64,000 bases of DNA, taken from positions 163,816-227,815 of the forward strand of contig CAMYKS010000006.1 in assembly GCA_947259115.1 (NCBI GenBank), in the 5' to 3' direction. Position 1 is the first letter of the stretch; each line of letters starts with the position of its first letter. Shown in pieces: positions 18,368 to 27,298 of this stretch. Made by a program: the position numbers and the translations under genes. Under the pieces are notes generated by a model. It was given only the letters and a program-made list of their open reading frames with translations, made no database searches and had not been told where the DNA came from. This stretch comes from an uncultured Desulfobulbaceae bacterium (lineage in GTDB: Bacteria; Desulfobacterota; Desulfobulbia; Desulfobulbales; BM004).

Positions 18368-19648
18368 ATGACAAAAATAAACGAATTGGATCTTTCCAAA
18401 CACCCCTGTTTCAACAAGAAAGTAAAAGGTCAGTTTGGCCGGGTCCATCTGCCGGTGGCACCGAAATGCAACATCAAGTGCAACTACTGTAACCGGAAGT
18501 ATGACTGTGTCAATGAATCCCGGCCTGGAGTGACCTCAACTGTACTCAATCCGGATCAATCCCTGGAATATATGCGCCGGGTATTGGAAAAGGAGCCGCG
18601 CATTTCGGTGGCAGGCATTGCCGGTCCCGGTGATCCCTTTGCCAACGGCGAACAGACCATGGAGACCATGCGCCTGTTGCGGCAGGAATTTCCTGATCTC
18701 ATTCTCTGCCTGGCATCCAACGGTATGCAAATCGGCCCCTATATTGAGGAATTGGCCGATATCAAGGTTTCCCATGTCACCATCACGGTCAATGCAATTG
18801 ACCCGGAGATAGGCGCCGGAATTTACAGCTGGGTACGGGACGGCAAGATCGTTTACCAGGGCAGACAGGCAGCGGAACTGCTGCTTGCCCGCCAGCTTGA
18901 GGCTGTTAAAAAGCTGAAGGAAAACAACATAACAGTCAAGATAAATTCAATCATTATCCCCGGTATTAATGACCATCACATAATTGAGGTGGCAAAAAAG
19001 ATGCAGGAACTGGGCGCCGACCTTCTGAACTGCATGGCGCTTTTCCCCACCGTTGATACGGTTTTTGGTCATATTGAACAACCGGGCAAGGAGATGGTCA
19101 ATGGTATCCGCAAGGCGGCGGAAAAGCATATGCCCCAGATGCGCCATTGCACCCGCTGCCGGGCCGATGCCGTGGGCTTGCTTGATGATGATAAAACCGA
19201 GGAGTTCAGGGGTTGCCTGTCAGCCTGTGCAAAGCTCCCTGCCATCCCCGGTAAGGCACCGCGGCCCTATGTGGCTGTTGCCACCATGGAAGGCATCCTG
19301 GTGAATCAGCATCTTGGCGAAGCTGTGAAATTTCAGATCTGGGAGAAAAAAGAAGATGAATACCGGTTGGTTGAAGAGCGGGAAGCTCCTGACCAGGGCG
19401 GAGGGCTCAGGAGGTGGGTGAGGCTGGCTAAAAGCCTGGGTGACTGCCAGGCAGTCCTGGTGAGCGGTATCGGGGAAACGCCCCATGAAATTTTGAGCAA
19501 AACAGGAATCAAGCCCCTCACCATGAACGGTTTTATTGAAGAAGGATTGAAACGGGTCTTTGAAGGACAGGATGTGAGCGTCCTGCAGGCAAGAAAGGAA
19601 ACCTGCTCTAAAGGCGGGTGCTCCGGCCAAGGCGGCGGGTGCATGTAG
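18368..19648 (+). CDS. nifB: FeMo-cofactor biosynthesis radical-SAM protein NifB (with NifX domain)
   Basis: A 426-residue protein that builds NifB-co, the 8Fe-9S-carbide core of FeMo-cofactor. The radical-SAM cysteines are C34, C38 and C41 in APKCNIKCNYC; extra cluster ligands are expected at H12/C14 (KHPCF) and in RHCTRCRADAVG. The glycine-rich GIAGPGDPFANG follows. From about residue 305 there is a C-terminal NifX-like domain (VAVATMEGILVNQHLGEA), making the fused form. The protein ends in a Cys/Gly-rich tail (CSKGGCSGQGGGCM). It is the intact copy to compare with the degenerate paralogue at 30563-31738. Confidence 0.96.
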   Translation: MTKINELDLSKHPCFNKKVKGQFGRVHLPVAPKCNIKCNYCNRKYDCVNESRPGVTSTVLNPDQSLEYMRRVLEKEPRISVAGIAGPGDPFANGEQTMETMRLLRQEFPDLILCLASNGMQIGPYIEELADIKVSHVTITVNAIDPEIGAGIYSWVRDGKIVYQGRQAAELLLARQLEAVKKLKENNITVKINSIIIPGINDHHIIEVAKKMQELGADLLNCMALFPTVDTVFGHIEQPGKEMVNGIRKAAEKHMPQMRHCTRCRADAVGLLDDDKTEEFRGCLSACAKLPAIPGKAPRPYVAVATMEGILVNQHLGEAVKFQIWEKKEDEYRLVEEREAPDQGGGLRRWVRLAKSLGDCQAVLVSGIGETPHEILSKTGIKPLTMNGFIEEGLKRVFEGQDVSVLQARKETCSKGGCSGQGGGCM

Positions 19649-19651
19649 TGT

Positions 19652-19828
19652 TAACGATGGCTGGATGCAGCATCTGCTCGGAGTCTGCGCTTACCTGTCA
19701 TCGGCCTGTTCGCATACGGATGTATCGGAGTCTCCCTTCGGTCGCTTTCCTGCGGACAGACCTCATTTTCCCGTAACAAAACGACGGGAGGGTTGATACT
19801 CTGCATCTACTACACCCAGCCATCGTTA
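19652..19828. repeat. 177-bp element with terminal inverted repeats between nifB and nifX-like gene
   Basis: TAACGATGGCTGG (19652-19664) and CCAGCCATCGTTA (19816-19828) are perfect 13-bp inverted ends, and the stem extends inwards through ATGCAG/CTGCAT after a bulge. Inside are two relatives of the 25-bp unit found at 11013-11062 (19679-19697, shortened; 19726-19752). It looks like a miniature mobile or REP-type element inserted in the nif operon. No coding frame is seen. Confidence 0.65.
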
Positions 19829-19896
19829 GGGGCTGGGCTGGACGATCGTGATTTTAGGAGATGCTAGTTAAAACAGAATATTAAAGGATTGAGATA

Positions 19897-20208
19897 ATGA
19901 AAATAGCAGTCGCTTCTAGAGATGGGACCTTGGTGAATGAACATTTCGGGCGTGCCGACAGGTTCTTGATATATGTCATTACTTCTAATGGGCCTGTCAA
20001 AGTTGGGGATGTGTCGGTGGAGCCTCTGTCAACCGGGGATAAGAGTCATTCCTTTGATGCGGATCGTTTCCTGGGTATAGCCACGGCACTCAAGGGATGC
20101 GAACGGGTTTATGTCACAAAAATTGGTGAGCGGCCGGCAGCAGAACTGAAAAAAATAGGCATGGAAGCTGTTGTTTTTGAGGGCGAGATCAACAGCATCA
20201 GCCGTTGA
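19897..20208 (+). CDS. NifX/NafY-family dinitrogenase iron-molybdenum cofactor-binding protein
   Basis: A 103-residue single-domain protein. MKIAVASRDGTLVNEHFGRADRF is the start of the NifX/NifB-C/NafY fold, with the conserved histidine in EHFGRA. Family members bind NifB-co or FeMo-cofactor and carry it between NifB, NifEN and the apo-nitrogenase. It lies between nifB and modABC in the same direction, after a small repeat element. NifX is the natural guess, but NafY or a VnfX-like role cannot be separated from sequence alone. Confidence 0.85.
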   Translation: MKIAVASRDGTLVNEHFGRADRFLIYVITSNGPVKVGDVSVEPLSTGDKSHSFDADRFLGIATALKGCERVYVTKIGERPAAELKKIGMEAVVFEGEINSISR

Positions 20209-20232
20209 GTAAATCATAGAGGACAAAATGCA

Positions 20233-21009
20233 ATGATGTCGACCTTGGGTTATAATTATGTTCTCCGTTCGGCAATTTTTCTGCTGGTCAGCGGAGTGTT
20301 TTTCTCCGGTGCTGTTAGAGGCGCGGCAGGGCAGGAAGAGATAAGGGTTGCTGTTGCGACAAATTTTATGCGTCCAATGGATGCGATTGCCGGTGATTTT
20401 GAAAAGCAAACCGGCACCAGGGTAAAGCGCAGTTCCTCTGCCACAGGCATGCTTTATTCGCAGATAGTAAACAGCGCGCCCTTTGACCTTTTTCTGGCAG
20501 CTGATGAGAAAAGGCCCGAGCTTCTTTATCAACAGGGGTTGTGCGAGGAGCCTTTTGTATATGCCAGCGGCCGGGTGGTGCTGTGGAGCAACAGAGTAGA
20601 TCTTGGCGGGACAGAAAACTGGCTCCAGGTAATTTTGGGGGATGAAATTTTGCGGGTCGCCATAGCCAACCCCGAGACAGCTCCTTACGGCGAGGCAGCA
20701 ATGCAGACCATAAAAAAGGCCGGCATCGAACAAAAATTGCAGAAGCTTTTGGTATATGGACAAAATATTGGGCAGGCCTTTCAGTATGGGCAGCAGGGCG
20801 CTGCGGATATGGCTTTTGTGGCCCAGTCTTTTGCATTGTCTGAACAGGGCAGGAAAGGAAAAACCTGGCTACTGCCCGAGGCTCCACCGGTTGTGCAGAA
20901 GGGCTGTATCCTGAAGAATTCTGCCCAGAGGGAAGCGGTACTGGAATTTGTTGCGTATCTCCAGACCGAGCAGTCAAAAACTATACTTTCAGCATTTGGC
21001 TACGAATAA
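20233..21009 (+). CDS. modA: Molybdate ABC transporter, periplasmic binding protein
   Basis: A 258-residue protein with an N-terminal signal peptide (residues 1 to about 33, AIFLLVSGVFFSGAVRGAAG). The ModA core follows: VAVATNFMRPMDAIAGDFEKQTG, SSATGMLYSQI, PFDLFLAADEKRPE and IANPETAPYGEAA. It captures molybdate for the ModBC transporter encoded immediately downstream. Placement inside the nif operon suggests that molybdate uptake is induced together with cofactor synthesis. The start may be either of two adjacent ATGs (20233 or 20236); GAGGA lies upstream. Confidence 0.92.
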   Translation: MMSTLGYNYVLRSAIFLLVSGVFFSGAVRGAAGQEEIRVAVATNFMRPMDAIAGDFEKQTGTRVKRSSSATGMLYSQIVNSAPFDLFLAADEKRPELLYQQGLCEEPFVYASGRVVLWSNRVDLGGTENWLQVILGDEILRVAIANPETAPYGEAAMQTIKKAGIEQKLQKLLVYGQNIGQAFQYGQQGAADMAFVAQSFALSEQGRKGKTWLLPEAPPVVQKGCILKNSAQREAVLEFVAYLQTEQSKTILSAFGYE

Positions 21010-21012
21010 ATC

Positions 21013-21672
21013 ATGGACTTGCAACCTTTATATCTTTCAGCCAAGCTGGCCTTTTTTTCCACAGCAATATTGATGTTGCTTGTTACGCCTTTGGCATACG
21101 CCCTTGCCTGTTTTCGTTTTCGAGGCAAGGTGTTTTGGGATGCACTTATCAGTTTGCCGCTGGTGCTGCCGCCAACAGTGCTGGGATTTTATCTGCTGGT
21201 TGCCATGGGGCCCAGGTCGCCGTTCGGCCAAGGATGGCAGTCCATATTTGGGGTTCCTCTGGTGTTCAGTTTTCAAGGCATTGTCATTGCCTCGATGCTG
21301 CACAGCCTGCCCTATGCCGCCCAGCCATTAAAGGCTGCCTTTGAAAAAATCGACAAGCGGTTGCTGGAGTCTGCATATGTTTTGGGAGTATCACCGTCAG
21401 CTACATTTTTCAGGGTTGTCCTGCCCAACTCCATTGGTGGGCTGGCAGCAGCAGCGATCCTGGCTTTTGCCCATACCATGGGAGAGTTTGGCGTCATCCT
21501 CATGATCGGCGGCTCCATTCCCGGGGAGACCAAGGTCGCCTCAATTGCCGTATTTGAACTGGTTGAATCACTGAAGTACCAGGAGGCCTGGAAACTCTCG
21601 CTGGCCCTGATGACAATCAGCTATATCGTCTTACTGGGGGTAAATTTTATCAATAGCAGGGAGATGTCATGA
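21013..21672 (+). CDS. modB: Molybdate ABC transporter permease
   Basis: A 219-residue inner-membrane permease with about five helices. The coupling-loop motif is in LGVSPSATFFRVVLPNSIGGLAAAAILAFAHTMGEFG, which is typical of ModB. It starts 3 bases after modA and overlaps modC as ATGA, so the three genes form one translational unit. Confidence 0.92.
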   Translation: MDLQPLYLSAKLAFFSTAILMLLVTPLAYALACFRFRGKVFWDALISLPLVLPPTVLGFYLLVAMGPRSPFGQGWQSIFGVPLVFSFQGIVIASMLHSLPYAAQPLKAAFEKIDKRLLESAYVLGVSPSATFFRVVLPNSIGGLAAAAILAFAHTMGEFGVILMIGGSIPGETKVASIAVFELVESLKYQEAWKLSLALMTISYIVLLGVNFINSREMS

Positions 21673-22448
21673 AACTGGAAGTAAATATCATAAAAAAACT
21701 GCCCGATTTTACCATTGATGTTTCCTTCTGCTGCAATGCAGGTGAGATGCAGGTCATTATCGGGCAGTCAGGGTCAGGCAAGACCACCATTATGCGAATT
21801 CTGGCCGGCCTGGAACATGCTGATCATGGTCTGATCCGATTTAATGATACGGTATGGGAGGACACCGCCAACAAAGTATTCCTGCCGCCGCAGAAAAGGG
21901 GGCTTGGGTATGTATTTCAGGAATATTCCCTGTTCCCGCATCTCACCGTTGAGCAGAATGTTGCCTTTGCTGCCGGTGACCAGAAAAATGTGCAGCACTA
22001 CATTGGTTTTTTTGAAATTCAGCATCTTGCCCGGCGTTTTCCCAGACAGCTTTCCGGCGGAGAGCGGCAGCGAGTTGCCCTGGCGCAGGCCCTGGCACGA
22101 GAGCCCAAAATTCTTTTGCTGGATGAACCTTTCTCCGCCCTTGATTTTATTACCAGGGAAAAACTGCGGACCAGCCTGGATGCATTGAAGCGTTCGGTCA
22201 AAATCCCGATTATTCATATTACCCATGAAATAAACGAGGGACTGCAAATGGCTGATATGGTCCTGCCCTTGGAGAGAGGCCGGGTCTCCTATGATTGGTT
22301 GCCGGATATAATTCTAAAGCAATTGCCTGATCAATATACCCAAACATGTGGATGTGGACTGCCTGATAGGGACCCGGTGCAAGCCACTGGCAAGTCGGAT
22401 GCACCATGGGGCCGCCTGTTCGGGTTTTTCAGGGCATATAACACCTGA
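21669..22448 (+). CDS. modC: Molybdate ABC transporter ATP-binding protein (short form)
   Basis: A 259-residue ATPase with Walker A GQSGSGKTTIMRIL, a Q-loop in GYVFQEYSLFPHLTVEQN, the signature LSGGERQRVALAQALA and Walker B ILLLDEPFSALD. ModC proteins with the C-terminal molybdate-binding TOBE/MOP domain are about 350 residues. This one stops soon after the ATPase core, with a short Cys/Gly tail (TCGCGLPD). It therefore probably lacks trans-inhibition by molybdate. Confidence 0.88.
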   Translation: MKLEVNIIKKLPDFTIDVSFCCNAGEMQVIIGQSGSGKTTIMRILAGLEHADHGLIRFNDTVWEDTANKVFLPPQKRGLGYVFQEYSLFPHLTVEQNVAFAAGDQKNVQHYIGFFEIQHLARRFPRQLSGGERQRVALAQALAREPKILLLDEPFSALDFITREKLRTSLDALKRSVKIPIIHITHEINEGLQMADMVLPLERGRVSYDWLPDIILKQLPDQYTQTCGCGLPDRDPVQATGKSDAPWGRLFGFFRAYNT

Positions 22449-22466
22449 GGACTTACAACGATCATA

Positions 22467-23573
22467 ATGAAAGGTTTAATTGACAGCACATTACGGGAGG
22501 GAAGCCAGACTTTTGGTCTGGCATTCAGCCTGGCCCAGAAGAAGGAGATATTTTCAGGGCTCTGCTCTGTGGGAATTGAAGAGATTGAGATCGGCCTGGC
22601 CACCGCATTGGACGAAGATCTGCCGGAATTAATGGAGTTCTGCAGGGGACATGATGGAGGCAGGAGACTGGCCCTATGGTGCCGCTGCCGCCGGGAAGAT
22701 ATACTCTGTGCCCGTTCCCTGCAACCCGATGTCCTGTCTCTGTCAATCCCTGTGTCTGACATTCATATTGAAAAAAAAATTGCTCGTAGCAGAAAGTGGG
22801 TTCTTGAAGCTGCAAAGAGTTCTATCCTGCAAGCGCGGCAACTTGGATTCAGGTTTATTTCCCTGGGGCTGGAGGATGCAACCCGTGCAGACCATGGGTT
22901 TTTAAAAAACATTGTTCAGACGGCGATTGCAGCCGGCGTTGACCGGGTGCGTCTGGCCGATACGGTGGGCATAGCCAACCCCATTGCATTTGCCGACCTG
23001 GTGCGAAGCATAAAAAATCTCGGCTCTGTTGAAGTCGGGGTGCATGTGCACAACGATTTCGGCATGGCAACGGCAAATAGCCTGGCAGCTCTGGATGCAG
23101 GGGGTGACTGGGCTGACGTCACAGTTCTTGGGCTGGGAGAACGGGCCGGAAACGCCCACCTGGAGGAACTCGCAAGCTATTTGACTCTGCATAGAGCGAA
23201 CAGGTATACGCTTGAAGCACTTGCGGGACTGGCAAGGAACGTTGCCGAAATGAGCGGTAGAGCAATTGAACCGCACAGACCGATAGTAGGGGAAAAGATT
23301 TTTTACTGCGAAACGGGTTTACATCTGCAAGGCCTCAAAAATGACACAGCAACATATGAACCGTTCTCGCCTGATATTTTTGGTGCCAGTCGCAAACTGC
23401 ACTATGGCGGCAAAATTGGTAGAAAAGAGGTGCTGCGCTACCTTGGAGGGGTGAAAAAGCACGCTGCCACTATTAATTTGGATGAAATTGTTCTTGCTGT
23501 CAGGAGAAAAGCTGAAGCAATCGGAAGACCCCTAAAAAGAAAAGAACTGCTGTCAATAATTTCATCTTCTTAG
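22467..23573 (+). CDS. nifV: Homocitrate synthase NifV
   Basis: A 368-residue TIM-barrel enzyme that condenses acetyl-CoA and 2-oxoglutarate to homocitrate, the organic ligand of FeMo-cofactor. The start MKGLIDSTLREGSQTFG carries the D-T-x-R-E-G-x-Q metal and substrate motif. VGVHVHNDFGMATANSLAA holds the metal-binding HxH, and GLGERAGNAHLEE is the family glycine motif. Isopropylmalate synthase is the main alternative, but the short length and nif context favour NifV. It is the last gene of the nifE operon and converges with nifA 11 bases later. Confidence 0.93.
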   Translation: MKGLIDSTLREGSQTFGLAFSLAQKKEIFSGLCSVGIEEIEIGLATALDEDLPELMEFCRGHDGGRRLALWCRCRREDILCARSLQPDVLSLSIPVSDIHIEKKIARSRKWVLEAAKSSILQARQLGFRFISLGLEDATRADHGFLKNIVQTAIAAGVDRVRLADTVGIANPIAFADLVRSIKNLGSVEVGVHVHNDFGMATANSLAALDAGGDWADVTVLGLGERAGNAHLEELASYLTLHRANRYTLEALAGLARNVAEMSGRAIEPHRPIVGEKIFYCETGLHLQGLKNDTATYEPFSPDIFGASRKLHYGGKIGRKEVLRYLGGVKKHAATINLDEIVLAVRRKAEAIGRPLKRKELLSIISSS

Positions 23574-23584
23574 GAAAGGAGATA

Positions 23585-25171
23585 TCAAAAATACTTGGGC
23601 ATGCGCAGGCCATGTTTTTTAATCTTATAACCGATCTGCCGTTGGGTAAGGCCGAGTTCACGGGCCGCTCTGGCCTGCACCCAGCCATACTTTATGAGTG
23701 CTGCTTCGATTTCGCTGCGTTCGAGCTCTTGCAACGATTTTGAGCGTCCGGACTTTATACCGGGCAAATTAGTTTTCGGTGTCGGGTCAGGTGGTAAAGT
23801 CTTTTCTTCCTCAGTTCCTATAACCATATATGAGGGCAAATCTTTCATTTTAACAGCTTTGTTGTCCGCCATGATCACCAGCCTTTCGATAAGATTTTGT
23901 AACTCCCGGACATTGCCCGGCCAGTTATAGGTCATCATGAACTCCATAATCTGCTTTGAGATTCGCACCTCTCTTGCATTAGTGCTGTTACTTTCTTTTA
24001 AAAAATATTCAAGGAGCAGAGGAATGTCCTCCCGCCGTTCCCGTAAGGGCGGAAGAATGATTGGTACGACATTGAGTCTATAATAAAGATCTTCACGAAA
24101 GGTTTTTTCCGCTACCGCCGTTTCAAGGCTCCTATTGGTGGCGGCAATTACCCGGACATCAACTGTGAGGGTTTTGGTGCCGCCCAACCTTTCAAATTGT
24201 TTTTCCTGCAGGACACGGAGCAGTTTGGCTTGCAGCGCCAGGTTGAGTTCACCTATTTCATCTAAAAACAGGGTCCCGCCGTCCGCCAACTCAAAGCGCC
24301 CTTTCTTGGCCGATATTGCACCGGTAAAGGCCCCTTTTTCATGGCCGAACAATTCGCTTTCCAGGAGGGTTTCCGGCAGGGCCGCACAGTTTACTTTGAT
24401 AAAGGGGCCTTCCTGCCGCAAGCTCGCCTGATGGATGGCCCTGGCCACCAGTTCCTTGCCCGTGCCTGACTCGCCCAGCAAAAGAGTTGTGGCCCTGCTG
24501 GGAGCAACTTTATCTATCTGCGTGAAGACCTCCTGCATTATCTTGCTCTGCCCAATGATATTATGCCTGCTGAATCTGTTGCGCAGTTCGGCTTTCAAAG
24601 AAATATTTTCATCAATCAGGTCTTTTTCTTTGCTGACAATTGCTTCATGGAGATCAAGAAACTGGCCGATCAGCATGGCGACCACCGTGAGAAACCTGAT
24701 ATCTTCTTCAAATGATACTTCTGAACCAAAAAGGCGGTCCACTGTTAATACTCCCACCGGCTTTTCACGGAGAATGACCGGCACACCAATAAAAGAGATC
24801 TCCCCCTTGGGGAGTTTTTTGCGTGAACCGGTTCTGTTAAGGAAAAGTGGTTCGGAATGGACATCAGGAACTGCAACGGGGTATCCTGTTCTATAAACCT
24901 TGCCGATGACCCCTTCATCCAGGCTGTAGATGCCACGCATACGTTCTTCATTACTCAACCCGTATGATGCCCTGATAACCAGGTGATTGCCAGTTTCCTC
25001 AAGTAATACCAGAGTAGCCCTTTCCATTTTCAAGGTGTCATGCAGAATTGCCAGGGTTTCAGCTAATGCCTTGTTAAGGTCAAGAGCTGCCCCAATAAGC
25101 TGGGCTATTTGATACAGGGCCTGAACTTCAAGGAATTCTGTTCCAGAACTGTTTACGGTTTTCTTCAGCAA
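23585..25171 (-). CDS. nifA: Nif-specific sigma-54 activator NifA
   Basis: A 528-residue bacterial enhancer-binding protein. Residues about 15-165 are a GAF domain. The AAA+ domain follows, with Walker [16 protein letters not shown], the sigma-54 contact loop [13 protein letters not shown] and Walker [14 protein letters not shown] Fis-type helix-turn-helix lies at the C-terminus ([22 protein letters not shown]). The linker before the HTH has no cysteines, so it is not the oxygen-sensing, metal-binding NifA type; regulation of activity would have to use the GAF domain or another protein, and no nifL is seen. The start is probably TTG at 25171, with GAGGA upstream. Confidence 0.92.
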   Translation of the reverse strand: MLKKTVNSSGTEFLEVQALYQIAQLIGAALDLNKALAETLAILHDTLKMERATLVLLEETGNHLVIRASYGLSNEERMRGIYSLDEGVIGKVYRTGYPVAVPDVHSEPLFLNRTGSRKKLPKGEISFIGVPVILREKPVGVLTVDRLFGSEVSFEEDIRFLTVVAMLIGQFLDLHEAIVSKEKDLIDENISLKAELRNRFSRHNIIGQSKIMQEVFTQIDKVAPSRATTLLLGESGTGKELVARAIHQASLRQEGPFIKVNCAALPETLLESELFGHEKGAFTGAISAKKGRFELADGGTLFLDEIGELNLALQAKLLRVLQEKQFERLGGTKTLTVDVRVIAATNRSLETAVAEKTFREDLYYRLNVVPIILPPLRERREDIPLLLEYFLKESNSTNAREVRISKQIMEFMMTYNWPGNVRELQNLIERLVIMADNKAVKMKDLPSYMVIGTEEEKTLPPDPTPKTNLPGIKSGRSKSLQELERSEIEAALIKYGWVQARAARELGLTQRQIGYKIKKHGLRMPKYF

Positions 25172-25241
25172 GGCTTTTCCTCTATATTCTATACATAAAT
25201 GTAATGTTTTGTATTTTGTATTGGTCTCAAAATTAATAATG

Positions 25242-25270
25242 CAATTAATGTGCCCTGGTCACATTAATTG
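25242..25270. promoter_or_regulatory. 29-bp perfect palindrome upstream of nifA (candidate operator)
   Basis: CAATTAATGTG (25242-25252), a 7-base spacer CCCTGGT, then CACATTAATTG (25260-25270). The arms are perfectly complementary over 11 bp. It lies 71-99 bases upstream of the nifA start codon, in an AT-rich region shared with nifH. Confidence 0.6.
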
Positions 25271-25372
25271 TAATAAAAAAATAATAATAAATTGATTTAA
25301 TTAAATTTTTTTTTTGTGTCGCCGGTTGAGCGCCATTCATTTTTTTACATATTTGTAACTATTTTTAATTTT

Positions 25373-25388
25373 TGTAGTGATTGTCACA
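25373..25388. promoter_or_regulatory. NifA upstream activator site of the nifH operon
   Basis: TGT-N10-ACA (TGTAGTGATTGTCACA). It lies about 200 bases upstream of the nifH -24 box, at the long end of the usual range for NifA sites. Confidence 0.6.
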
Positions 25389-25584
25389 TAGCTGTTTCAC
25401 GAATCGTATCCGTGCTCTTCAGGTGTGCTTCCCAGCTCAATTGTTCAGACCCTTTCATTTTTGTCGCATTCTTTGCAAATTTGGTGCCATAATTTTCTTC
25501 CTCATGGAAGTCGTCCTCCCGGAATACCTCAAAAAAATATATTTATATCAAATAGATACAGTTCATTCTTAATGGCTGTTGTAA

Positions 25585-26493
<909 letters not shown>

Positions 26494-26552
26494 AGAATTC
26501 TCATACGGAACTCGTCACAAAACAAAAAATCATATAGTTTGGAGATAAAATA

Positions 26553-26909
26553 ATGATGCTCATGATCAGATCAATTATACGACCGGAAAAAGCAGATAAA
26601 GTCCTTGCCGCTCTTATGGACGCAGGATTCCCGGCAGTTACCAGATATTCAGTGGCCGGGCGCGGCAAGCAGCGCGGCATCAAGATCGGCGAAGTGACCT
26701 ATGATGAAATCCCTAAAGTAATGCTGATGAGCGTAGTGAATGGAACTGACAAGGATTTTGTCATCAAAACCATCATGGAGACTGCCCGCACCACCGGTAA
26801 AGGCGCTTTTGGTGATGGGAAAATTTTTATCAGCGAGGTGGAGGAGTCCTACACCATCAGTTCCGGAGTCATGGACACTGCAGCAGCCTCTGAGGGGGTG
26901 CCCGCATGA
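26553..26909 (+). CDS. nifI1: Nitrogenase-associated PII protein NifI1
   Basis: A 118-residue PII-family regulator starting MMLMIRSIIRPEKADKVL. The T-loop region GRGKQRGIKIGEVTYDEIPK differs from GlnB/GlnK and matches the NifI1 type. In methanogens NifI1 and NifI2 form a complex that inhibits NifDK at high glutamine or ammonium and is released by 2-oxoglutarate. The gene sits between nifH and nifD and overlaps nifI2 as ATGA, which is the normal arrangement. Confidence 0.93.
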   Translation: MMLMIRSIIRPEKADKVLAALMDAGFPAVTRYSVAGRGKQRGIKIGEVTYDEIPKVMLMSVVNGTDKDFVIKTIMETARTTGKGAFGDGKIFISEVEESYTISSGVMDTAAASEGVPA

Positions 26910-27280
26910 AAGAGGTAATCGCCGTTGTGCGCATAAACATGATGAACCAGACCAAGCAGGCCCTGACCGACTGTGGTGTTGATGCTTTTTTTGCCCACGA
27001 GGCCCATGGGCGCGGCAAGGGATTTGTCAATCCGCAGGTGCTCGAAGGTGCTGAAAAGGGATACGAAGAGGCGGCATCCCTGCTCGGAGAAAAAGGGAAA
27101 CTGTATCCCAAGCGGATGGTTACCGTTATCGTTCCTGAATCCCAGGTCAGTTGTGTGGTTGAAACGATAATTAATACTAACCAGACCGGCATGCCGGGGG
27201 ACGGTAAAATATTTGTCCTCCCGGTTGCCGATGCTGTCCGCGTCCGAACAGGCGAGACCGGCGCGAAATCCATCGCCTAA
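26906..27280 (+). CDS. nifI2: Nitrogenase-associated PII protein NifI2
   Basis: A 124-residue PII paralogue with a longer T-loop (GRGKGFVNPQVLEGAEKGYEEAASL), as expected for NifI2, and the C-terminal GDGKIFVLPVADAVRVRTGE that forms the nucleotide site. It works with NifI1 to shut off nitrogenase directly. Its presence, together with the absence of draTG, suggests that the organism uses the NifI switch for rapid ammonium control. Confidence 0.93.
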   Translation: MKEVIAVVRINMMNQTKQALTDCGVDAFFAHEAHGRGKGFVNPQVLEGAEKGYEEAASLLGEKGKLYPKRMVTVIVPESQVSCVVETIINTNQTGMPGDGKIFVLPVADAVRVRTGETGAKSIA

Positions 27281-27298
27281 AGAGATAAGGAGACAACA

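Noticed and set aside
25242-25270. Reading the nifA palindrome as a Crp/Fnr site
   Set aside because: The TGTG and CACA arms are separated by 7 bases, not the 8 of a Crp site, and Fnr's TTGAT-N4-ATCAA is absent.
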